Positions 7,548 to 14,560 of a DNA stretch of 34,680 bases are shown here, piece by piece. Within the stretch, counting starts at the first letter, position 1. Every line of letters starts with the position of its first letter. The DNA comes from an uncultured Bacteroides sp. (GTDB lineage Bacteria; Bacteroidota; Bacteroidia; Bacteroidales; Bacteroidaceae), in assembly GCA_900544675.1 (NCBI GenBank), contig UQVZ01000036.1, positions 1 through 34,680 on the forward strand, read 5' to 3'. Under the pieces are notes generated by a model that made no database searches, was not told the origin of the DNA, and worked only from the letters and a program-made list of their open reading frames with translations. Made by a program: the position numbers and the translations under genes.

Positions 7548-8384
7548 TTATTCTTGCTTCACGACAATCAACGGAATATTTCCCAACTCTGCTGCCAGTT
7601 CGGAGAACGAACTGTGGAAAGAGCCGTATACTTTTTGTGTACGTGCCAATGTCCACAGGTCAGCTATCCCGTCACGAATGCCTGCCGTCGTGCTCCGGTC
7701 TGCTTTGCTTTCGGCACAAATGATTCTTCCCTCGTAACGCGCGTGCATCGCCCGCTTCACGTCTTCCGAGTCGGTGGCAAGATAGATACAAAGGTCGGTG
7801 TGTCCCGCCAGTTCCTTATCCAGACATTCGAAGAAAAGTTCCAACGGGCTGTACTCGATAGACAAGGCATTGTCTGTACGGCGAATATGCACGCCTACGG
7901 TATAAGCCGAGAAAGCCGAACTGCGCCGATTGATTTCCGCCGCCACTTGAGGGACAGGGCGGAATATGCCGTGCAGTAACTCGGGCGCATACGGGTGAAA
8001 TGCCAAGTAAGCAGCCAGATACACCTTACCTTGCTTTGCCCACCGGACGAAATCGAAATGCTGTTTCCGCAACCCGTCTATCTGATGTTCGTACAGACAT
8101 GAACGGAACAAAAGCTTTTGAAACAAAGCGGGAAGACGGAAATTCTTTTGCCGCGGACGGTCGTACACCAGCAGGTCCGTCACCGAAGCCTCGACAATCG
8201 ATACCCCTGAAGGCAACCGCTCGGGGGCGAACAAATCGCGGAAAGCTGCATGCAACGCCCAATCGCGAAACCAGATTATCTTCAACTCAATGTCTGCCTC
8301 TTCTGCCAAAGCAATGGCAGAAAGCGTAGCCCGGACACGGTTTGCCACCCCTCCGGCAGGAACAAAAATCATTTTTCTTTTCAT
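7548..8384 (-). CDS. Fucosyltransferase-like glycosyltransferase (GT11/GT23 superfamily)
   Basis: A 278-residue cytoplasmic protein. GVHIRRTDN at residues 164-172 matches the HxRRxD GDP-fucose motif shared by alpha-1,2- and alpha-1,6-fucosyltransferases. GGVANRVRA at 11-19 is the first nucleotide-fold loop, and YGSFHSSFSELAAELG at 253-268 is the C-terminal Ser-rich donor motif. I chose ATG 8384 (MKRKMIFVPAGG); the frame stays open further upstream to 8720 but that part is antisense to the next gene. A promoter-like TACTTTTG lies seven bases above the start. The likely role is adding fucose to the glycan assembled here; whether it belongs to GT11, GT23 or a relative cannot be settled by eye. 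Confidence 0.72.
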   Translation of the reverse strand: MKRKMIFVPAGGVANRVRATLSAIALAEEADIELKIIWFRDWALHAAFRDLFAPERLPSGVSIVEASVTDLLVYDRPRQKNFRLPALFQKLLFRSCLYEHQIDGLRKQHFDFVRWAKQGKVYLAAYLAFHPYAPELLHGIFRPVPQVAAEINRRSSAFSAYTVGVHIRRTDNALSIEYSPLELFFECLDKELAGHTDLCIYLATDSEDVKRAMHARYEGRIICAESKADRSTTAGIRDGIADLWTLARTQKVYGSFHSSFSELAAELGNIPLIVVKQE

Positions 8385-8390
8385 ATCGGA

Positions 8391-8398
8391 CAAAAGTA
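8391..8398 (-). promoter_or_regulatory. -7 box for the fucosyltransferase-like gene
   Basis: Reverse strand TACTTTTG matches TAnnTTTG. It is so close to ATG 8384 that the transcript would be nearly leaderless. No convincing -33 TTTG is seen. It shares the 64-base gap with a promoter facing the other way. Confidence 0.4.
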
Positions 8399-8422
8399 GC
8401 GAATTTATCTCAACGAAAATAG

Positions 8423-8430
8423 TACCTTTG
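8423..8430 (+). promoter_or_regulatory. -7 box for the family 4 glycosyltransferase
   Basis: TACCTTTG matches TAnnTTTG and lies 19 bases before ATG 8449, allowing a short leader. The -33 element is weak (TTTA at 8404-8407, spacer too short). The divergent arrangement suggests that this is a second transcription unit of the glycan locus. Confidence 0.5.
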
Positions 8431-8448
8431 CAAAAACTTTGACGAAAT

Positions 8449-9711
8449 ATGAGGGTACTTATCATAAACACATCCGAACGTATAGGCGGGGCTGCCATAG
8501 CGGCAAGCCGGCTTATGGAAGCATTAAAAGGCTGCGGCATCAAAGCGAAAATGCTCGTACGCGACAAACAGACCGACCAGGTGACCGTTGTCCCGCTAAA
8601 GAAATCGTGGAAACAGGTATGGAACTTCGTATGGGAACGCATCGTTATCTGGAAAGCCAACCGCTTCAAAAAGCAAAACCTGTTTGCCGTAGATATCGCC
8701 AACGCAGGAACCGACATCACTTCTTTACCCGAATTTCGTCAAGCCGATGTCATCCACCTGCACTGGATAAACCAAGGAATGCTCTCACTAAAGAACATCC
8801 GGGAAATCATCCGGTCGGGAAAACCCATCGTATGGACAATGCACGACATGTGGCCGGTCACCGGCATCTGCCATCACGCGCAAACGTGCATCAACTATCA
8901 GACACAATGCCACGACTGTCCCCTGCTCTGCCACGGACACAAGCACGACCTTTCCTACAAAGTGTTTGCCAGGAAACAACAGCTTTACCGCGAAGCCGAC
9001 ATCACTTTCGTGGCTTGCAGCCAATGGCTGGAAGGACTGGCAAGGCAGAGCGCGCTTACCGCCGGACATACCGTGACCAATATCCCCAATCCGATAAATA
9101 CCAACCTGTTTCATCCGAATGATAAAACCTTCGCACGCCGGAAACTGAACTTGCCTACCGATAAGAAACTGCTGCTGTTCAGCTCGATGAAGATTACCGA
9201 CAAGAAAAAAGGCATTGACTACCTGGTAGAAGCCTGCCGCATCCTCAACCGGAAACAGCCTGAGTTTTGCAGCCAGCTTGCCGTCGTGGTGGTAGGGAAA
9301 GAGTCGCAACAATACGCCGACCTGTTCCCCTTCCCTGTCTACTGCCTTAACTATATAGGCAAGGAAAAAGAGATGCCTTTCATTTATAATTCCGTCGACC
9401 TCTTCGTCACCCCTTCGCTACAGGAAAACCTTCCCAATACCATTATGGAAGCCATGTCGTGCGGTGTGCCCTGCGTCGGATTTCATATAGGAGGCATCCC
9501 TCAGATGATTGACCACCTGCACAACGGCTATGTGGCACAATACCGCTCGGCAGAAGACTTGGCGAACGGCATTTGCTGGTCGCTGAACGAAGGCGACTAC
9601 CAAAGCCTCAGCACCGAAGCACGACGCAAGGCCGTCAGCTCATACGCCGAACGCGTAGTAGCCATGAAATATATCGGAATCTACAACCACATCACCGGAC
9701 AAAACGACTGA
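8449..9711 (+). CDS. Family 4 glycosyltransferase (GT-B)
   Basis: A 420-residue GT-B enzyme. The N-terminal half opens with MRVLIINTSERIGGAAIAASRLMEAL, the GGA loop typical of GT4, followed by DVIHLHWINQGMLS and WTMHDMWPVTGICHHAQTC, a region with clustered His and Cys characteristic of the WcaC-like subgroup. IPNPINTNLFHP marks the inter-domain hinge at about residues 216-227. The donor site is SLQENLPNTIMEAMSCGVP (E-x7-E). It should transfer a hexose from a nucleotide sugar to a lipid-linked intermediate at the inner face of the membrane. The next gene starts four bases after its stop. The sugar is unknown. Confidence 0.85.
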   Translation: MRVLIINTSERIGGAAIAASRLMEALKGCGIKAKMLVRDKQTDQVTVVPLKKSWKQVWNFVWERIVIWKANRFKKQNLFAVDIANAGTDITSLPEFRQADVIHLHWINQGMLSLKNIREIIRSGKPIVWTMHDMWPVTGICHHAQTCINYQTQCHDCPLLCHGHKHDLSYKVFARKQQLYREADITFVACSQWLEGLARQSALTAGHTVTNIPNPINTNLFHPNDKTFARRKLNLPTDKKLLLFSSMKITDKKKGIDYLVEACRILNRKQPEFCSQLAVVVVGKESQQYADLFPFPVYCLNYIGKEKEMPFIYNSVDLFVTPSLQENLPNTIMEAMSCGVPCVGFHIGGIPQMIDHLHNGYVAQYRSAEDLANGICWSLNEGDYQSLSTEARRKAVSSYAERVVAMKYIGIYNHITGQND

Positions 9712-9714
9712 ACC

Positions 9715-10464
9715 ATGCTGCAACACCTTCATCCCAAGTTCTCCATCATCACGGTGACTTACAATGCCGGAGACGTTATCGAAGACACCATACAGAGTGT
9801 CATCACCCAGACATACAAGAACATCGAATACATCATTGTCGACGGAGCTTCCACCGACAAGACAATGAGCATTGTCGAAAGCTACCGTCCGCACATTCAT
9901 ACCGTAGTAAGCGAACCCGACCACGGACTATACGATGCCATGAACAAAGGCATCCGCCTCGCCACAGGCGACTACGTATGCTTTCTTAATGCCGGCGACG
10001 AACTGCACGAAGATGATACCCTCCAACTGATGGTGCACAGCTTGTCGGGACTTTCCGAACTGCCTGATGTCATCTACGGCCGTACAGCCATTGTGGACCG
10101 CGAGGGCCACTTCTTGCGGATGCGCCGCCTTGAGCCGCCCGAACACCTTACTTGGCGCAGCTTCCGTCAAGGAATGCTTGTCTGCCACCAGGCTTTCTTT
10201 GCCCGTCGCGACCGTGCCGTACCCTACGACCTCAACTACCGCTTTTCCGCCGACTTCGACTGGTGCATCCGCGTCATGAAGCAAAGCCGTATACTTCATA
10301 ATACCCACCTCGTACTCATCGACTACCTCAATGAAGGGATGACTACACGCAACCACCGTGCTTCTTTACGTGAGCGTTTCCGCATCATGTGCCGCCATTA
10401 CGGTTACGTGCAGACCATCGCCCTTCACCTGAAATTCGCTTTCAGGCTGTTGTATAAGAAATAA
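9715..10464 (+). CDS. Family 2 glycosyltransferase (WcaE-like)
   Basis: A 249-residue GT2 protein. PKFSIITVTYNAGDVIEDTIQSV is the donor-site strand, IIVDGASTDKT holds the conserved Asp, EPDHGLYDAMNKGIRLATGDYVCFLNAGDEL contains the helix and the D-x-D-like NAGDEL, and FSADFDWCIRVMKQ is the acceptor-side catalytic region (base in SADFD). This combination is typical of WcaE-like GT2 enzymes of exopolysaccharide clusters. It is the last gene of the block and forms an operon with the GT4 gene, separated by three bases. Specificity cannot be inferred. Confidence 0.85.
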   Translation: MLQHLHPKFSIITVTYNAGDVIEDTIQSVITQTYKNIEYIIVDGASTDKTMSIVESYRPHIHTVVSEPDHGLYDAMNKGIRLATGDYVCFLNAGDELHEDDTLQLMVHSLSGLSELPDVIYGRTAIVDREGHFLRMRRLEPPEHLTWRSFRQGMLVCHQAFFARRDRAVPYDLNYRFSADFDWCIRVMKQSRILHNTHLVLIDYLNEGMTTRNHRASLRERFRIMCRHYGYVQTIALHLKFAFRLLYKK

Positions 10465-10521
10465 GCGCCCAAAAATATACAGTCAATGATTCGATGATTC
10501 TTATCGAAGGGGAAAAACAGA

Positions 10522-10570
10522 CAGGTCGTGAAACCTCACACAAACTGTTGTGAGACTTTTCACGACCTGC
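10522..10570. terminator. Long imperfect hairpin after the glycan locus
   Basis: CAGGTCGTGAAA at 10522-10533 pairs with TTTCACGACCTG at 10558-10569, continued inward by CTCACA(CA)A against TTGTGAG. It has no clear U-tract, so it may be a transcript-stabilising or rho-linked element rather than a classical terminator. A partial extra copy of the right arm (CGACCTG) follows at about 10589-10595. Confidence 0.5.
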
Positions 10571-10636
10571 TATAAAGAGCTATACGACGACCTGTGTAAC
10601 AACACCACAGATCTTATAACTATAAATTCATACTTA

Positions 10637-13129
10637 TCAACTCCGTTTCCTTAGCCTAAGCACAACCAACACGATGGCTCCGACAAGCAGAATGCCCAAC
10701 GCACAATAAGCGATGGTTTCGGTAATGGTAACGGATTTCGGCTCGAAGAGCAAACGGACGGTGTGCTTTCCTGCAGGGACATTGATGGCACGCAACACAT
10801 AGTCGGCACGACCTATGGGAACTTCCTCACCATCGACAAACGCTTGCCATTCAGGATAATAGATTTCAGAGAACACCACGGTGCCGCCCGCCTGTGAATT
10901 GACTTCGTAAGTAAGCTCGTTCGGCTCATAATGCTTAAACGTCACACTGCGGGTCGAATCGGACGCCGATGCCTGCGAAGGAGCTTTCACTTGCTCGGCA
11001 AACTGAATATTGACCACAGCCGTGCGGCGCAGGTCCACCAAGGCAAGGCTGTCCAGCTCCTCATTGGCATTGCCCACGTAACGCACTTCGTCTACAAACC
11101 AGGCATTGCCCATCGCATACGGATTCTGCACAGGCATCGTGCCTCCGCCCTGCAAGGGGAAGATGAAATACTTCGCGTTCAGCATATTCAAGATGCGTGT
11201 ATGGTTGGGGTCAAGCTTCGACATATCCCCTCCCGTAGCGGGAAGCTCGGAGAAGAGGCTGCTCATCTCGCCCTGAATGTATGCCTCAATCAGTTCCTGA
11301 TAACGGCGCAGCTTGGCCGCATGGTATCCTCCGATACTCTTATGCCAATAAGAAGTCTCGTTTTCGTTGAAAGTGTTGGTCGAAAGGTTCAGCACACGGT
11401 AATAGGAAGTATCTTTCAAGATAGCCTTATCGGTCTCCGAAGGCTGGGCAAAGGGTTTCATCTCGGTGCCTTTCGCCACAAACTGAGCATCGTAGAGATA
11501 ACGCTTGTTCACCGTCCACATATCGAGCAGGCAGAGCACAGCCAGCGAAACGACAAGGGCCGTGGCTTTCAACTTTCCGCGGACATACATCAGCAACAAT
11601 GCCACACCTACCAGAATAATGCAGAAGCTACGCCAGGCATCCGAAGTGAATATGCTGACGCGCATCTCTTCCAGGTTCATCAGAATAGGCGCCAGATGTT
11701 CGGCAGGAAGAGCATGCTGCAAGGCGTTCATCTCCATAGTCGATACATACGAAGGGAAAAACACACGCGGCGCAATGGCAAACAAGAGCGACAAGCCGCC
11801 TGTCAGACCCAGGCTGAGGAAGAACCATTTCGCCTTTTCTTTCAGAATCTCCGGACAGCTGACAATTTCTTTCAATGCCAGCATCGCCAGTAGCGGAATG
11901 GTGAACTCGGCTATGACCAGGATAGAAGACACGGCACGGAATTTGTTGTACATCGGCACATAATCGATAAAGAAATCGGTCAGCCCCATGAAATTCTTTC
12001 CCCACGACAGGAGAATGGAGAACACGGTACCGCCCAGCAGCGCCCACTTCATCGGTCCTTTCACGATGAAACAACCCAATACGAACAGGAACATCACAAA
12101 AGCTCCTACATAGACAGGACCCGACGTGCCCGGCTGTTCTCCCCAATATTGTCCGAGCTGGCTGTACAATCCCGTATACATCGGATTGGCCTTGCTCATC
12201 GCCTGTTCGTTCTGCGCCAAAGGAACGGAAGCGCCTCCCTTCACGTTAGGCACAAGCAGCGAGAAGGTTTCGCCGATGCCGTAACTCCACTGGGTAATAT
12301 AGCTGCGCTCCAGTCCGCTTCCGGTCTGTTCGGCAGACTGCGGCTTCACCAGTTCGCTCTTGCCGCGCATACTCTCCTTGCTGTATTGGTAAGTATGATA
12401 CAAGTTCGACAAATTGATGCAGACCGCCAGCACACCGGCTATAGCCAGTACGCCCGTCGCTTTCAGAAACGAAGGGAAGGTCTTTTCCTTCCACGCCTTC
12501 ACCCCGAAAGCAATCGCCATGAAAAGCATCACGAAAAGGAAGTAATACGTCATCTGCAAGTGGTTCGACACAATCTGCAACGCGGCAAAGAGCGCCGTGA
12601 CGATGCCTCCTGCCCAATACTTGCCCCGATACGCCAGCACCATACCCGCAATGGTAGGCGGAATGTATGCCAGTGTCACGAATTTCCAGATGTGTCCGGC
12701 GGCAATGATGATGAAGAAATACGACGAAAACGCCCATACAATCGCTCCTAACGCCGCCATCCATACCTTGAAATTGAAGGCGCGCAACAGGATGTAGAAT
12801 CCGAGCAACATCACAAAAACATACCATACGTAAGTAGGCAGATACAGATGGTAGAGGTTCTGCACCGTGTTCAGCGTGCGGCTCGAGTCATACCCTGGAG
12901 CAATCTGATAGGTAGGCATTCCGCTGAACAACGAGTTGGTCCAGCGGGTAGCTTTCCCGTGTTTCTGATAATATTCCTGATGTTCACGTCCGGCACCTAT
13001 CCCCGCCACGGCATCGTGTTGCGCCAGGATACGTCCTTCGAATACCGCCGGATAGAAATAGACGAACGAAATGACCACAAACAGCACAATCGCCGCTATA
13101 TCCGGAAGAAGTTTCTTTAATCCATTCAT
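10637..13129 (-). CDS. YfhO-like multispanning membrane protein
   Basis: An 830-residue inner-membrane protein of the YfhO family, which has a GT-C-like fold. It opens with a membrane segment (LPDIAAIVLFVVISFVYFYPAVF), then the family region with RTNSLFSGMPTYQ-like sequence (TRWTNSLFSGMPTYQIAPG) at about 62-80, and about a dozen further membrane segments. The last 250 residues are extracytoplasmic, with FVDGEEVPIGRADYVLRAINVPAG near the end, and one final membrane segment precedes an RLRKRS tail. Gram-positive YfhO is implicated in glycosylating teichoic acids; in Bacteroidota the role is unknown, though proximity to glycan genes fits a polyprenyl-phosphate-dependent transferase. It is divergent from mtnN. 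Confidence 0.85.
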   Translation of the reverse strand: MNGLKKLLPDIAAIVLFVVISFVYFYPAVFEGRILAQHDAVAGIGAGREHQEYYQKHGKATRWTNSLFSGMPTYQIAPGYDSSRTLNTVQNLYHLYLPTYVWYVFVMLLGFYILLRAFNFKVWMAALGAIVWAFSSYFFIIIAAGHIWKFVTLAYIPPTIAGMVLAYRGKYWAGGIVTALFAALQIVSNHLQMTYYFLFVMLFMAIAFGVKAWKEKTFPSFLKATGVLAIAGVLAVCINLSNLYHTYQYSKESMRGKSELVKPQSAEQTGSGLERSYITQWSYGIGETFSLLVPNVKGGASVPLAQNEQAMSKANPMYTGLYSQLGQYWGEQPGTSGPVYVGAFVMFLFVLGCFIVKGPMKWALLGGTVFSILLSWGKNFMGLTDFFIDYVPMYNKFRAVSSILVIAEFTIPLLAMLALKEIVSCPEILKEKAKWFFLSLGLTGGLSLLFAIAPRVFFPSYVSTMEMNALQHALPAEHLAPILMNLEEMRVSIFTSDAWRSFCIILVGVALLLMYVRGKLKATALVVSLAVLCLLDMWTVNKRYLYDAQFVAKGTEMKPFAQPSETDKAILKDTSYYRVLNLSTNTFNENETSYWHKSIGGYHAAKLRRYQELIEAYIQGEMSSLFSELPATGGDMSKLDPNHTRILNMLNAKYFIFPLQGGGTMPVQNPYAMGNAWFVDEVRYVGNANEELDSLALVDLRRTAVVNIQFAEQVKAPSQASASDSTRSVTFKHYEPNELTYEVNSQAGGTVVFSEIYYPEWQAFVDGEEVPIGRADYVLRAINVPAGKHTVRLLFEPKSVTITETIAYCALGILLVGAIVLVVLRLRKRS

Positions 13130-13163
13130 AAAAAGCAGTTTAATGATTCAATATTTCAATGGG

Positions 13164-13171
13164 CAAAGATA
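13164..13171 (-). promoter_or_regulatory. -7 box for the YfhO-like gene
   Basis: Reverse strand TATCTTTG matches TAnnTTTG, about 35 bases before ATG 13129. No clear -33 TTTG is present. Confidence 0.45.
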
Positions 13172-13193
13172 ACACAATACTCCTTGAAAATGC

Positions 13194-13201
13194 TAACTTT
13201 G
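13194..13201 (+). promoter_or_regulatory. -7 box for mtnN-luxS
   Basis: TAACTTTG matches TAnnTTTG. It lies 74 bases before ATG 13276, leaving a leader of about 65 bases. The -33 element is not obvious. Confidence 0.5.
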
Positions 13202-13275
13202 CACCGTAAAATCAATCATGTGCCTAAAAACAGGCTGCATTACGATTTTAATTTTCAATTATTAACCCTTAATTT

Positions 13276-13971
13276 ATGAAGATAGGAATCATTACCGCTA
13301 TGTCTTCCGAACAGAAGCAACTGGCAAACCAACTGACCGACAAAACGGAACATCAGGAAGGGCCTTTCGCCTATATCGAAGGAAAGGTGAAAAACAATAC
13401 ATACATCTTGATGCAATGCGGCATCGGAAAAGTGAATGCCGCCGCAGGGACCGTAGAGCTTATCCGCAACTTCCGCCCCGACTGTATCATCAGCACCGGA
13501 GTGGCAGGAGGCATCGACAGCGAACTCAACGTAATGGATGTAGTCGTAAGCCGCCGGATTGTCTATCACGACGTATGGTGCGGCGAAGGAAACGCCTACG
13601 GACAGATACAGGGCTTCCCCACCTTCTTCAAGAGCAATGACACCTTATATGATTGTGCCCTCTCGCTCGACACCGAGACTCCGATTCACGGCGGACTGAT
13701 TTGTACAGGCGACAAATTCATTACCGACCGCGAAGAACTGGACGCCATCAAGCAGAACTTCCCCGAAGGACTGGCTGTAGACATGGAGTCGGCCGCCATC
13801 GCACAGGTATGCCACTTGTATCAGGTGCCTTTCATCAGCTTCCGCATCATCAGCGATACGCCGGGAGCCGAAAAGCATCTGGAACAATACAAGAACTTCT
13901 GGGGCGAAATAGCCGACAATTCTTTCCGGGTGACCGAGACTTTCCTGAAAGCATTACCGAACAAACTCTAA
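13276..13971 (+). CDS. mtnN: 5'-methylthioadenosine/S-adenosylhomocysteine nucleosidase
   Basis: A 231-residue cytoplasmic enzyme of the usual length. It cleaves S-adenosylhomocysteine and methylthioadenosine to adenine and the thioribosyl product. Key residues are visible: E12 in MSSEQK, the phosphorylase signature STGVAGGID at 73-81, VDMESAAIAQ with E171 (E174 in E. coli) and ISDTPGA with D194 (D197 in E. coli). It is followed after 13 bases by luxS, so one transcript carries both steps from SAH to homocysteine plus DPD. Confidence 0.95.
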   Translation: MKIGIITAMSSEQKQLANQLTDKTEHQEGPFAYIEGKVKNNTYILMQCGIGKVNAAAGTVELIRNFRPDCIISTGVAGGIDSELNVMDVVVSRRIVYHDVWCGEGNAYGQIQGFPTFFKSNDTLYDCALSLDTETPIHGGLICTGDKFITDREELDAIKQNFPEGLAVDMESAAIAQVCHLYQVPFISFRIISDTPGAEKHLEQYKNFWGEIADNSFRVTETFLKALPNKL

Positions 13972-13984
13972 AAACCAAACGTAT

Positions 13985-14464
13985 ATGAAAAAGATACCCA
14001 GCTTTACCGTAGACCACATCCGTTTGTTGCGAGGCATCTACGTATCGCGCAAAGACGAAGTGGGCAACGAAATCGTCACCACTTTCGATATCCGTATGAA
14101 AGAACCGAACCGCGAGCCATGCCTCAGCCCGTCGGCTATCCACACCATCGAACACCTGGCGGCTACCTTCTTGCGCAACCATCCCACATGGGCAGACAAA
14201 ATCATCTACTGGGGTCCGATGGGCTGCCTGACGGGTAACTACCTGGTGGTAAAAGGCGACCTTCAGTCTGCCGACATCGTGGACTTGATGAAAGAAACGT
14301 TCCGCTTCATCGCTACGTTCGAGGGCGATGTGCCCGGAGCCAGCCCCAAGGATTGCGGCAATTACCTGATGATGAATCTCCCGATGGCTCGTTGGGAAGC
14401 CCAAAAGTTTCTCGACGAAGTATTGGAGAAACTGACGGACGCCAACCTGAATTATCCGAGATAA
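13985..14464 (+). CDS. luxS: S-ribosylhomocysteine lyase (AI-2 synthase)
   Basis: LuxS cleaves S-ribosylhomocysteine into homocysteine and DPD, the precursor of AI-2. The protein has the normal length of 159 residues. The metal ligands are H53 and H57 of HTIEH and C124 in PKDCGNY; the catalytic Cys is C81 in MGCLTGNY. The substrate-binding region REPCLSPSAIHT precedes HTIEH. Gene order mtnN-luxS gives a complete SAH-detoxification branch of the activated methyl cycle. An inverted repeat with a T-tract follows at 14494-14560. Confidence 0.96.
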   Translation: MKKIPSFTVDHIRLLRGIYVSRKDEVGNEIVTTFDIRMKEPNREPCLSPSAIHTIEHLAATFLRNHPTWADKIIYWGPMGCLTGNYLVVKGDLQSADIVDLMKETFRFIATFEGDVPGASPKDCGNYLMMNLPMARWEAQKFLDEVLEKLTDANLNYPR

Positions 14465-14492
14465 GAAAGATTGCCGTTAATCCTTTTTATTT

Positions 14493-14560
14493 GAACACAG
14501 AGACACAAAGACACAGAGAGATTTACTTTGCTCTGTATCTTTGTGTCTCTGCGTTTTTTA
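14493..14560. terminator. Terminator-like hairpin after luxS, made of an ACACAGAGACACAAAG repeat
   Basis: ACACAGAGACACAAAGACACAGAG at 14495-14518 pairs, with one bulge-type mismatch, with CTCTGTATCTTTGTGTCTCTGCGT at 14531-14554, followed by TTTTTT. The arm belongs to the same loose family of dispersed CACAGA-type repeats seen elsewhere in the window. It stands exactly where the composition drops into the AT-rich utilisation locus. Confidence 0.75.

Noticed and set aside
8385..8720. N-terminal extension of the fucosyltransferase-like gene to 8720
   Set aside because: The extension is antisense to the family 4 glycosyltransferase, lacks homology-like pattern, and leaves no room for either promoter.
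14493..14560. Small RNA gene in the luxS downstream hairpin
   Set aside because: The structure ends in a T-run right after luxS and has no promoter of its own, so a terminator explains it.
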